Shown here: piece by piece, positions 36,318 to 45,923 of the stretch
Numbering within the stretch: the stretch's first letter is position 1
How the letters are laid out: every line of letters starts with the position of its first letter
DNA from: Bacteroides sp. UBA1317
GTDB lineage: Bacteria; Bacteroidota; Bacteroidia; Bacteroidales; Bacteroidaceae
Length of the DNA: 64,000 nucleotides
Direction of reading: 5' to 3'
NCBI GenBank assembly: GCA_002307035.1
Contig: DBTL01000001.1
Span: 1-64,000, forward strand
The notes under the pieces: model-generated
The model's input: the letters and a program-made list of their open reading frames with translations, nothing else
What the model was told of the DNA's origin: nothing
Database searches by the model: none
Position numbers and translations under genes: made by a program

Positions 36318-38306
36318 ATGAAAATTAAAAATATTCTTATCGCTGGTCTGGTTGCGGTTGTTTTCTCTTCATGCAACGATTTCTTGAAGGTAGATGCCAT
36401 CTCGAAGTATGACACCGATTATGTTTTCAGCGAGAAGACCGAAATCAATCGTGCTTTGAATGGTGTTTACGCACAGCTATTGAATGGAAACACCTATGGT
36501 AGCGCTTATTTAAGCACTTTCTGTTTAAATAGTGATGTGGATATGTCAATATCGACTAGTGAAGTGGCAACAGATAACAGCTATCGGCGTTTTGACTGTA
36601 ACAGTCTAGGGGGAGATATCAATAAATATTGGACGGCAGCTTACCAAGGCGTGGAGTATGCCAATGATTTTATTTATGGTTTAGAGAACAGCCCTCTTTT
36701 TAGCAAAGATGATGCAGAACTGATGCAACAATTGGGAGAAGCAAAAGTGATTCGTGCCATGTTCTATCATGATCTGATTGTGATGTTTGGTGATATCCCT
36801 TTCTCTTTAACTCCCAATTACGAGGTAGAAGACTTTGTGATGCCTGTTGAAGATCGTGAAGAGATTTACAAGACTTTGATTGACGACTTGAAAGGTATTG
36901 CTCCCTACATGTCATTCGCTCAAGATTTGAGTGATGGTGTGGAGCGTGTATCCAAAGAATTCTGTTGGGCGATGATTGCCCGCATGGCTTTAACCTGTGG
37001 TGGTTATTCACTTCATCCTGACAAGGATAATCCTGCCAGTTATGGCACTATGCAACGTCCAACTAGCTATCAAGATTATTACAGAGTAGCTCAAGCGTAT
37101 TGCGATTCTGTTATTTCTTCCGGCACTCACTCTTTGACACTCTCTTATCGCCAAGTATTCATTAATGAGTGTAACTACATTGTAAACAGTAACGATGATC
37201 CCATTTTCGAGATCCCGTTCGCAAAGAACTCAACCGGTAATATTGGCTACATTCAGGGACCTAAAGGTGAGAACTATGAAGGTGCAACTTCAGGCAAGAA
37301 TATTTGGGGTAAAAGTGACGGTGGTGCCCGTCTAAATGCTTTCTATCGTTATTCATTTGACGATGAAGATGCCCGTCGTGACTATGTGAACGGTATGTGG
37401 TATTATCTGTATGACGGTACTCCAACAATCCTCACTGACTACACGGTATTCAATAACAAATGGTCTAAGTTCTGGGCAAGTTCAGGTAGCGCTATGGGTG
37501 TTGCCAGCAGTGGCAATACAGGCGTAAATTATCCTTATATGCGCTATGCTGATGTGCTCTTGATGTATGCTGAAACTGTTAACGAGCTGGAAGATGGTGT
37601 AAGCGGTGCTAATGGTGCAAAAGCGATTGAAGCTCTTCGTCAGGTACGCGCCCGGGCATTTACCGATGTTAGCAAGGTGGACACTTATATAGCCTCTGTT
37701 TCCGGTTCTAAAGAAGACTTCTTAAAAGCTGTCCTTAACGAGCGCAAGTGGGAATTCTGTGGTGAAAACATGCGTTGGAAAGACTTGGTTCGTAATAATT
37801 TATATGGCGAAGTGCTTTACTATAGTTTTTTACGTTACTATGCAGTGGCCGAAAATGCAGCAGGAACCTCTGATCATATTGAAGCAGTGGAACAATACGA
37901 CGGTAAGCCCGGTTACCTGGAACTCTATCTGCCTTATACAATTTATTACAGAATTATCAGTAATCTGAATGATGTAAATGCATATCCCAATACCGTATTG
38001 GATGTACTGGAACTTTACAATCCATACAAGTCTGAAAAATATCCGGGCTCGGACTGGACAACAGGAGACTATTACGGATGGTGGAATGATACAGACGGAT
38101 GTCCGAAAGACCAATGTCTCTTCTCATTTTACGGTTTTATACGTGGCGACCGCGGAGGTAATATCTATCTTGTGAAAGATGGTGAAACATATACGCAAAC
38201 AGGGCCTACAAACCTACCGGTAGTGCGTTACATTCTCCCTTATCCGAATGCAGCGATTCAGCGTAGTGCCGGCGTGTATGAGAACTATTATGGTTATACC
38301 AAATAA
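36318..38306 (+). CDS. SusD/RagB-like nutrient-binding lipoprotein (locus 2)
   Basis: The 662-residue protein is longer than a typical SusD (about 520-570). It has a lipoprotein signal (GLVAVVFSSCNDFLKVD, Cys at about 19) and SusD hallmarks (INRALNGVYAQLLNG, then QLGEAKVIRAMFYHDLIVMF and LNERKWEFCGENMRWKDLVR). The extra length lies mostly in the C-terminal 130 residues. It works with the SusC protein encoded just upstream. Confidence 0.95.
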   Translation: MKIKNILIAGLVAVVFSSCNDFLKVDAISKYDTDYVFSEKTEINRALNGVYAQLLNGNTYGSAYLSTFCLNSDVDMSISTSEVATDNSYRRFDCNSLGGDINKYWTAAYQGVEYANDFIYGLENSPLFSKDDAELMQQLGEAKVIRAMFYHDLIVMFGDIPFSLTPNYEVEDFVMPVEDREEIYKTLIDDLKGIAPYMSFAQDLSDGVERVSKEFCWAMIARMALTCGGYSLHPDKDNPASYGTMQRPTSYQDYYRVAQAYCDSVISSGTHSLTLSYRQVFINECNYIVNSNDDPIFEIPFAKNSTGNIGYIQGPKGENYEGATSGKNIWGKSDGGARLNAFYRYSFDDEDARRDYVNGMWYYLYDGTPTILTDYTVFNNKWSKFWASSGSAMGVASSGNTGVNYPYMRYADVLLMYAETVNELEDGVSGANGAKAIEALRQVRARAFTDVSKVDTYIASVSGSKEDFLKAVLNERKWEFCGENMRWKDLVRNNLYGEVLYYSFLRYYAVAENAAGTSDHIEAVEQYDGKPGYLELYLPYTIYYRIISNLNDVNAYPNTVLDVLELYNPYKSEKYPGSDWTTGDYYGWWNDTDGCPKDQCLFSFYGFIRGDRGGNIYLVKDGETYTQTGPTNLPVVRYILPYPNAAIQRSAGVYENYYGYTK

Positions 38307-38327
38307 TCCAATTGAAAATAAGACAAT

Positions 38328-40487
38328 ATGAAAAATAATTTATTTTATATACTAATGCTTCTCTTTTCCGTGTCAACCTTTTCTTGTAAGGATGATGAGG
38401 TGGTGAGCAGCGATGGTTACTCTTCTGAAAGAGAGTTCATGACAATGTTCCGTAAAGATGACAATACGGGTAAGGGAGACTCTGATCCGTATAGATGTCA
38501 GGCTGTTGATCTGAATGATATCCAGCTTTACTGGTATGGAGTGAAAGATTGTGCCGGCTACGAGATTAAGATGGCTTTGCAACCCAATGTTTCTTCAGGT
38601 TTAGCTAAAGATTGGGAAAATGCTGCTTATATTTTGCTTGATACGATTGTTGGTTCCGATGTGACAGATCTTTTGATAAAAGACCTTCAATACAGTACCG
38701 AGTATCGTTTTGCCATTCGAACTCTTTCTAAAAAAGGTGAAGGTTACCACTCTAAGTGGTATGGTTATGGAAATGGGCGTCAATGGGCTGATTATCTGGG
38801 GATTGAAACCGGGGCCCGATACAATGTTCCCGAGGTAATTGTAGTGAATGAAGTTACTAAGACCACCTTGCGTATCAATATTGATCGTGCTTATGCTACA
38901 TCAGGTGACGACGGTACTTTCGAAACCAATTTTGAAATAGATGGAAATGGAAATTTCGTGATGCAAACGATTTCAGTTGAGGCATCTCCTACTAATCCTG
39001 ATGCAACCGTGCCCGAGAAATGGAAAAATTATACGATTACTTCCACCGATTTTGAACGTGGCTACATCGACGTGGATGGTTTGCAAGAAAATAGTGTGTA
39101 CGTAATCAATGCAGAGAATAAAAATATTCCTGTTCATTGGGATGCTATTTATAACACCTGCGTTATCCGTATGGATGGTGAGCCTGGAGATCCTATTCTT
39201 ATAGAACATATCTGTGACCCCAACGACACCATTCCGGGAGCAACGACTTATAATGCTTCGCGTCTTGATACCATCTTATCGAATTACAACAGTGATGCAT
39301 CACTGGCTGAAGGTACCATTTTTGAGCTGGAAGGTGGAAAGACTTACTATTTTGCAACTAACGTGTCATTGTGTAAAGGTTTGACTCTCCGTACTAAAGC
39401 GGGTACCGGTCGAGCCAAAGTGTTAATGAACGGTATGTCTACAGTTAATGGAGTCTGTCAGGCAATGAACTTTATGTTTGGTCGTCAGCCACAATCGGGC
39501 GAGCTTGGTGGTATCAATATTAAGTCGCTTATCTTCGAAGGCATTGATTTTGATTGCCCGTTAGCCACAAATTATGGGGATGGCACTGTTACAGGTAACT
39601 ACTTCATTAATATGTATTCTAATGGTATGGCTGTCACCCTTCAATCGTTTGAATTGAGAGACTGTACTTTCCAACGCATGATTCGTGGTTTCGTTCGTGT
39701 GCAAGGTAGTAATCGTAAGAACTTTGAAAAATTCCTCGTTGAAGACTGCTTGTTCTATAATTGCGGCTATTATGACAATTCTGGCCGTGGATATGCATGG
39801 ATTGCCGGTGATGGGAAGCATGCTAAGTCTAATATTTATGAAAACATGATCTTCCGTAACAATACGTTCTATGACTCTCCGCGTACCTGTTTCTTCACCG
39901 ATAATGGGAAGGATTTTTCATGGGCTAGCAATATCCAATACAACATAACGTTAGAAAACAATACGTTTGTAAACTACAGTACCCGTTCTTCCGGTCGTAA
40001 GATATTCGATCTGCGTTACCTTCCGGGTGGAAGTAAGATTACGGTGAAGAAGAACCTCTTCATTTTGACAAAGAAAGATGGTGATGATCGTAACTTGTAC
40101 ATGGAAGGCATGGATATTCGTCAGATTAACGGTTCCGGTGAAATCACATTCGATATCGAAAAGAACTACTCAACGAATACGAATCTGACTAGCGGAAGCA
40201 TTTTCTCATCATCAGCTTTCAGTGCCAGCAAGAATAGTGCCGGTTACTGGGCTGCATATAATCTCCCAGGTAAGGCAGAATTGGAAGTTCATCTGGGTAA
40301 CACTGGAATTTCGCCAATTGACTTAATGGTAAATCCGAATCCACCACATATAAGCCCAGATCCGGATATGCACGAAGTTGACAATCTCGACGGTCTTTAT
40401 TACAAGAATACTGATGCAGTTCGTAATCACGAAATTTACACGCTTGGCATTGGTGATCCGAGATGGGCTGAGACGGTAATGCCTTGA
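38328..40487 (+). CDS. surface lipoprotein with fibronectin-like and DUF4957/DUF5123 beta-helix regions
   Basis: The 719-residue protein has a lipoprotein signal (LFSVSTFSCKDDE, Cys at about 20) with acidic residues after Cys, fitting surface export. Residues about 50-160 and 165-260 look like fibronectin-type folds (VDLNDIQLYWYGVKDCAGYE). The rest reads like a parallel beta-helix of the DUF4957/DUF5123 type (NNTFYDSPRTCFFTDNG, then NITLENNTFVNYSTRSSGRK). Such proteins accompany pectin-type loci and bind or cleave polysaccharide. I see no motif that proves lyase activity. Third gene of the locus 2 operon. Confidence 0.8.
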   Translation: MKNNLFYILMLLFSVSTFSCKDDEVVSSDGYSSEREFMTMFRKDDNTGKGDSDPYRCQAVDLNDIQLYWYGVKDCAGYEIKMALQPNVSSGLAKDWENAAYILLDTIVGSDVTDLLIKDLQYSTEYRFAIRTLSKKGEGYHSKWYGYGNGRQWADYLGIETGARYNVPEVIVVNEVTKTTLRINIDRAYATSGDDGTFETNFEIDGNGNFVMQTISVEASPTNPDATVPEKWKNYTITSTDFERGYIDVDGLQENSVYVINAENKNIPVHWDAIYNTCVIRMDGEPGDPILIEHICDPNDTIPGATTYNASRLDTILSNYNSDASLAEGTIFELEGGKTYYFATNVSLCKGLTLRTKAGTGRAKVLMNGMSTVNGVCQAMNFMFGRQPQSGELGGINIKSLIFEGIDFDCPLATNYGDGTVTGNYFINMYSNGMAVTLQSFELRDCTFQRMIRGFVRVQGSNRKNFEKFLVEDCLFYNCGYYDNSGRGYAWIAGDGKHAKSNIYENMIFRNNTFYDSPRTCFFTDNGKDFSWASNIQYNITLENNTFVNYSTRSSGRKIFDLRYLPGGSKITVKKNLFILTKKDGDDRNLYMEGMDIRQINGSGEITFDIEKNYSTNTNLTSGSIFSSSAFSASKNSAGYWAAYNLPGKAELEVHLGNTGISPIDLMVNPNPPHISPDPDMHEVDNLDGLYYKNTDAVRNHEIYTLGIGDPRWAETVMP

Positions 40488-40534
40488 CAGTACCAATATG
40501 AAGTCGTGAGATTTTATTAGATATTTATTGAAAG

Positions 40535-40569
40535 AAGGGTGTGTTGAGTTTATATATCAATACACCCTT
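40535..40569. terminator. bidirectional terminator hairpin between locus 2 and its regulator
   Basis: AAGGGTGTGTTGA (40535-40547) pairs with TCAATACACCCTT (40557-40569) over 13 bp with one G-T pair and a 9-base loop. It lies between convergent genes. The flanking T stretch is short on both sides. Confidence 0.65.
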
Positions 40570-40633
40570 TATTGTTTGCAAGTTAATAAATTGTTGAACT
40601 AAAAGCGTTGGAAGATTACAAGCTCTTGATTTC

Positions 40634-43600
40634 TTATGATTTAATGTTCCTTTTTCTATTATATTCAGACGGTGACATCCCCATCTGTTTTTTAAAACAC
40701 TTGCTGAAATATTTCGGGTCATTGAAACCTGTCATATAAGCCATCGTAGAGATATTGTATTCACCACTATCGATCAGTTGCTTAGCCCGTTTGATACGCA
40801 TTTCGCGGATAAAATCTACAGGAGAGAGCCCGATGACGGCTTTCAACTTTTGATAGAAGACAGTGCGTCCCATGCCCAGTTCTTGTGCAAACTTATCAAT
40901 TGTAAATTCGGAGTTATCCATTTCTTTCTCCATCACCTCCATCACTTGTTGCATAAATATTTTGTCGAAGGATATTATTTGCGGTTGAGACGGTGTAATC
41001 TCTACTGTAGTATTTGGAGCGCCTTCCTGCTTTTCTGACCATTGTTTCAAATAAAGTTCTTGCAACTGTTTGCGTTGATGAAGCAGAGACTTAATGCGCG
41101 CTTTTAGGTAGGTGGAGCTGAAAGGCTTGGTAACATAGTCGTCAATGCCTTGTTCCAACCCGTAAATACGATCATCCAGAGAAGACTTGGCAGAGAGCAA
41201 GATGATAGGAATGTGACGGATATCACGATTCTCTTTGATGGCTTTTACCATGTCCAGACCATCCATAACCGGCATCATAATGTCACTAATGATGAAATCG
41301 GGCATATATTGTATGGCTTGCTCCAATCCCTCTTGTCCATTAGTAGCTTCAATAACACGGTATACTTCAGATAAAATGTCGTGAAGGAAAGTTCTTAACT
41401 CAAGGTTATCTTCCACAATCAAGACCGAAATAATTTCTTGCTTTTCAACATTTATTTCGCAAGGGGTACATATTTCTTCGGTTTCTTTTTGATCAGTTTG
41501 CTCTTGAGCCAGGAAGCCAGAATCTTTACTGCTTTCCATTCCCTGTACATCAATAGCTGATTGAGAGTCGTTACAAATGAACTCTGTATTCTCTTTTCCC
41601 TCGTAAACTTTCTGGTTCAATGGCAATGTTACGATAAACTCACTGCCAACTTCCGGCTGGCTATTTACCAGGATACTACCTTGATGTAATTCTATCAGCT
41701 CTTTGACAAGAGATAAACCGATGCCAGATGAAGGCTGCAGAATGTTGTATCGCACCAGTGTTTCGAAACGCTGGAACAAATTCTGTTGTTTTTTGAGATC
41801 AAGTCCAATCCCTTCATCTTTTACGGAAACCACTAGATTTTTGTTATTTATATTGACTGATATTATAATAGATTTATTGTCTGGTGTATATTTAAAAGCA
41901 TTGGAGATCAGATTAAAAATAATCTTTTCAAACTTGTCCTGATCTATCCAGCCATAAATGCTATCCGGATGTTGCTGTAGGCGGAAATCAATGTTTTTTT
42001 CTTCTGCGATCAGACGGAAATTATCCATTATCTGTTGCAACAAAGCTATGATATCTGTTTTTTCCAGCAATACTTTCATTTTTTTATTCTCTATCTTACG
42101 AAAATCAAGTATCTGGTTCACCAAACGTAACATGCGTTCTGTATTCTTGTGTACCAATGTGAGGTGTTTGCGCGCTTTTGGAGAAAGAGACTCATGTTCC
42201 AAAACCTCACTTACGGGGCTGCTAATAAGAGTAAGAGGTGTACGCAGTTCATGTGAGATATCAGTGAAGAACTTTAGCTTTATATTGGATAATTGATGTT
42301 CGAGATTAATTTGATGATGTAAATTGTATATGTAGATAATGGTATACACAATGGTTGCTGTAAATAGAATGAATAAAAGTAGATAGAGTGTCCATGCCCA
42401 ATACGTTTCCCAGAAAGTAGGAAGTACTATGATCGAAAGACAGCGTACATTATCGCTCCACACACCATCACTGTTTGTGGAGCGTATTTGCAGCTTATAT
42501 TTGCCCGGAGGAAGATTGATATAGTTGGCTGTACGGTTATTGTCCACTTCATTCCATCGTTTTTCGAGGCCTTTCAGGCGATAAGCATATTTTATGACGG
42601 TAGGGTTAATATAATCCAATGCGGCAAACTGGAAAGTGACATTGCGCTGAGAAGGTTGCAACTTCAGTTCTTTTAAGTCGTCAATATCTTGTAACTGCTG
42701 AATTCCTTGTATCTTTAGACCGGTAAATGCGATGTGTGGGATATATCTGCTTTTACTTAATGAGACCGGATTTATATCTATGAATGCTCCTTCTATGCCC
42801 AGTATCAGATGTTTGTGCCAGATGAGAGGTGCAGCATCACTGAAATAAATCTCTTTTTGCAGATATCGTTTATCATAATTATCAAAAATTCCCTTTTTAG
42901 GATCAAACTTACAAAGTGCATCTTCAGATATTACCCATAAGTTTTTCTGCGCATCTTCAATCATGGACAATAGCAAGTCGGAAAACAGTCCATTCTGCTT
43001 GGTATATGTCTTGAATTGAATATGGTTGGTTAATAAATTGTCTGAAATAACTTGGTTGATACCGCCAGTGAAGGTGAGAACATACGTCTGCTTCCGACTA
43101 TCTGTGTAGATGTATGTTACATCGTTACTACAAAGGCTGGATGAAACATTTGACCTGCGGACATTTTGGTAAAACTTAATATTTTTCAATTGTTTGAAAT
43201 CACTGGATAGTGTAAGTAACCCTTCGGTGGTACCTATCAATATAGTTTGATTTACTTCTTTGATGATCCGTACTTTGGAGTGCTTTTTTTGAGGATAGCT
43301 TTTCAATGAATTGCCGCTGTGCAGAAAGCGCACTTTTCCTTTTTGAGTTTCTTCCAATAAATTGAGCCCGCCGCCGTATGTACCTATCCAAATGCGTTTC
43401 CGGCTGTCTTGAAGTATGGAATAAATACTGTTATGGCTCAAGCTATACGGGTTGTTTTCTTCATGAGCAAATCTTTGTACCTTAAAACGGTCTTTTCTTT
43501 CCTTCTTTAATCTGAAAATTCCGTTTCGCTTGCTCCCCATCCAAATAGCACCTTGATCGTCTTCCATGAAACAATAGATGTTTCTGGAGAATGGAACAGC

Positions 43601-45046
43601 TTTCGTGCTGATGTCTCCCGATGGGGTGAGGTAACCTTTCAGGCTACCGTCATCATTGAATATTCGGATAAATCCTTTTTTATTTGCTATCCAAAGATTT
43701 TTCCGGCTGTCTTTCAGAAAAGCGCGTGTGTCATAACCGAAATCCAAAGGGCGTATCTGACAAGCATTGGAGAAGAATGAAATCTTACCCATTTCATAAT
43801 TATTGGTGTACCAGAAGTTTTTCTGATTATCCAATAAATATCCCAATATTACCGGGCTAAATTTTGATTTCGGATCATTATAGTCCGTATAATAAGGTTT
43901 CAATTGTTTGCTTTTACGATCGTAATAACTAAGGCATCCTAAGCGGGGAATTACCCACAATGTTCCTTGGGAATCTTCAAAAGCTCCTTCATTGCTCTGT
44001 AACTCTGCTTTTGGCATGTCTTCTGTGGGAGTTCGGTAATACTGTTTCTCACCGTTTCGAGGATTGTATCGGCTAACTCCGGCGACTTCAGAGAATATCC
44101 ATAACTCATTATGACTGTCTTTGAATATGCTTTGCGCATTAAAGGAAAGTTGTTCTGCAGTACGAATATCTGCGTGTTTAAACTTTTGTCTCTTGACGTC
44201 GAATAATATAATTCCGTTTTCAATAGCTAACCCAATGGTATCTTTTCCAAGATTTTGTATACTGTTCAGATGAGAATACTTGTATGGTATTTTCATTAAC
44301 TGTAGTTGCTCGGTGCTTTGGTTGTAAAAAGCCAGGCGGTCATTGGCCGATACCAAGTACATCTTTCCGTTGTTCTCACAAGCGCCTTTAAATTGTATAT
44401 TACCGGATATTGTTTTTTTTCCAATAATTCGGATACCTTTATCCGTAAAGACCCATTCATCTCCATCTTTGTCCTGAATAACCTTGGATATTTCATTACC
44501 GGGTAAGTTTCCGTTTTTGGCACTGTAGAATACAATACTCCCATCTTTTCCTTCCCTGAAGGCTTTTTCATCTATTCGGAATGATCCGTGATCGAACACG
44601 GACCAGGTGATGCCTTTAGGCAAAACATATACTTCACGTATGGTATAAGTTGTTTTATTTTTTGTTTCAAGAGGTTGTAGAATATCTATAAATTTTTCCA
44701 GCTTGCTATCGAATAAATAGATGCGATTGTCATAAGTCCGGCACCAGATGTCGCCATGCTTGTTGGCAGTGATGGAATGCAGTCTGTTGCAGGTCAGCGT
44801 ACAAGCGTCGCCCGGATAAGCTTTGTAGTTCTTGAATGTGTATCCGTCGAACTTGCTCAAGCCGTTCCATGTGGAGAGCCAGATGAAGCCTTTCATATCC
44901 TGTACAATATTCACTACGGTTCGTTGCGGAAGTCCGCTATATGTTGAATAATGCTGTATTTGGCAAACCGGTTGTGCCCGGATTATGGGAGGAAAGCCGA
45001 AGAATAGGCAAGCAAGTAGAATGGTATAGTCATAGAGTGTTTTCAT
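40634..45046 (-). CDS. hybrid two-component system regulator (sensor, kinase, receiver and AraC domain in one protein)
   Basis: The 1470-residue protein has a signal peptide (about 1-24) and a periplasmic sensor of repeated propeller blades (RGFIWLSTWNGLSKFDGYTF-type) to about 720. A Y_Y_Y domain (about 770-835) and a membrane helix (about 850-875) follow. The kinase has SHELRTPLT (His about 931) and ATP boxes NAFKYTPD and GIGLSLVKEL. A receiver has SDIMMPVMDG (Asp about 1253), and a C-terminal AraC domain spans about 1365-1470. Such proteins bind an oligosaccharide in the periplasm and activate the neighbouring locus, here most likely locus 2. Confidence 0.95.
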   Translation of the reverse strand: MKTLYDYTILLACLFFGFPPIIRAQPVCQIQHYSTYSGLPQRTVVNIVQDMKGFIWLSTWNGLSKFDGYTFKNYKAYPGDACTLTCNRLHSITANKHGDIWCRTYDNRIYLFDSKLEKFIDILQPLETKNKTTYTIREVYVLPKGITWSVFDHGSFRIDEKAFREGKDGSIVFYSAKNGNLPGNEISKVIQDKDGDEWVFTDKGIRIIGKKTISGNIQFKGACENNGKMYLVSANDRLAFYNQSTEQLQLMKIPYKYSHLNSIQNLGKDTIGLAIENGIILFDVKRQKFKHADIRTAEQLSFNAQSIFKDSHNELWIFSEVAGVSRYNPRNGEKQYYRTPTEDMPKAELQSNEGAFEDSQGTLWVIPRLGCLSYYDRKSKQLKPYYTDYNDPKSKFSPVILGYLLDNQKNFWYTNNYEMGKISFFSNACQIRPLDFGYDTRAFLKDSRKNLWIANKKGFIRIFNDDGSLKGYLTPSGDISTKAVPFSRNIYCFMEDDQGAIWMGSKRNGIFRLKKERKDRFKVQRFAHEENNPYSLSHNSIYSILQDSRKRIWIGTYGGGLNLLEETQKGKVRFLHSGNSLKSYPQKKHSKVRIIKEVNQTILIGTTEGLLTLSSDFKQLKNIKFYQNVRRSNVSSSLCSNDVTYIYTDSRKQTYVLTFTGGINQVISDNLLTNHIQFKTYTKQNGLFSDLLLSMIEDAQKNLWVISEDALCKFDPKKGIFDNYDKRYLQKEIYFSDAAPLIWHKHLILGIEGAFIDINPVSLSKSRYIPHIAFTGLKIQGIQQLQDIDDLKELKLQPSQRNVTFQFAALDYINPTVIKYAYRLKGLEKRWNEVDNNRTANYINLPPGKYKLQIRSTNSDGVWSDNVRCLSIIVLPTFWETYWAWTLYLLLFILFTATIVYTIIYIYNLHHQINLEHQLSNIKLKFFTDISHELRTPLTLISSPVSEVLEHESLSPKARKHLTLVHKNTERMLRLVNQILDFRKIENKKMKVLLEKTDIIALLQQIMDNFRLIAEEKNIDFRLQQHPDSIYGWIDQDKFEKIIFNLISNAFKYTPDNKSIIISVNINNKNLVVSVKDEGIGLDLKKQQNLFQRFETLVRYNILQPSSGIGLSLVKELIELHQGSILVNSQPEVGSEFIVTLPLNQKVYEGKENTEFICNDSQSAIDVQGMESSKDSGFLAQEQTDQKETEEICTPCEINVEKQEIISVLIVEDNLELRTFLHDILSEVYRVIEATNGQEGLEQAIQYMPDFIISDIMMPVMDGLDMVKAIKENRDIRHIPIILLSAKSSLDDRIYGLEQGIDDYVTKPFSSTYLKARIKSLLHQRKQLQELYLKQWSEKQEGAPNTTVEITPSQPQIISFDKIFMQQVMEVMEKEMDNSEFTIDKFAQELGMGRTVFYQKLKAVIGLSPVDFIREMRIKRAKQLIDSGEYNISTMAYMTGFNDPKYFSKCFKKQMGMSPSEYNRKRNIKS

Positions 45047-45066
45047 AGCGTCAGATTTTTATTCTG

Positions 45067-45074
45067 CAAACTTA
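45067..45074 (-). promoter_or_regulatory. -7 promoter element of the hybrid regulator gene
   Basis: CAAACTTA on the plus strand reads TAAGTTTG on the minus strand, 21 bases before the start codon. A TTG lies 22 bases further upstream, slightly beyond ideal spacing. Confidence 0.5.
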
Positions 45075-45274
45075 CATAAAAAATGTATTTTATAAGCAAG
45101 AAAGGCTAAAAGATGCACACTCTTTTAAGCGAATTATAGATCAACTAAAAATAAACCCCTTTTAAAGAACCAACGAAAGTACTGTAATTCTTACATTAAT
45201 AATGCCTATTAATGGCGATTGTTGATAAATGAAACAATCCGTTATTTTTAATAAAAAAAAAGATACATTTTTAA

Positions 45275-45694
45275 GGCTGAAAGCATACATTGGAAAGCTG
45301 GAGTTATTGTTGCCTGCAGCCATGTTTCTTTTGCCATTAGTGCTTTAGCCGGAATGGCTGTATTCCTTTTCATCTGGCTGCTTTCAGAGTAAAATCGAAC
45401 CTGAGACGCAGTGCTATGATTAAGATTATAAAAATCCCACTTCTTGTATCCTTAATGTTGATGGGGTTTTTGGTAGGGGCAAAAGGTCGGCAACTTATGC
45501 AGAATTAGATGATGGTAGGTAACAGAGCGGTACTGATCACAACTCACCGTATGCACATGATTGCCAATGCAGGCAAAATTGTAGTGCTGAATAAAGGACC
45601 GGTAGCTGAAAGTGGTTCACCTGAAGAGTTGAAGAAGAAGGGTGGTTTGTTTACACGGATAATAGATAGGCAAATGCTGCATATAAACGAATAA
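45275..45694 (+). pseudogene. remnant of an ABC transporter gene
   Basis: At 45509-45694 an open frame encodes 61 residues (MVGNRAVLITTHRMHMIANA, then GKIVVLNKGPVAESGSPEEL). This is the H-loop and C-terminal end of an MsbA/CydC-type ABC exporter ATPase domain. A frame at about 45275-45392 reads a membrane-like VSFAISALAGMAVFLFIWLL that could be part of the transmembrane domain. A short frame at 45416 (MIKIIKIPLLVSLMLMGFLV) may also derive from it. Walker A and B are absent, so the gene is dead. Confidence 0.6.
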
Positions 45695-45923
45695 CATGAT
45701 TTAAAGAATTATTAACCACGATTTCGAGGATGCGAGGTCGTGATTTTTTAGAAACAAAATAATAATATCTGCTTCGTTTAGTTCTCTATTTGACTTCATA
45801 TGGATTACAATATCATGAAGATTAAGTGTGTTGATGCCATTGTACTATTTTTCACATTACTTTTGGCAACGATTAAAATTTTAAGGAACATATAGTCTCA
45901 TTAACAAAAAATAAAAGAAAGAA

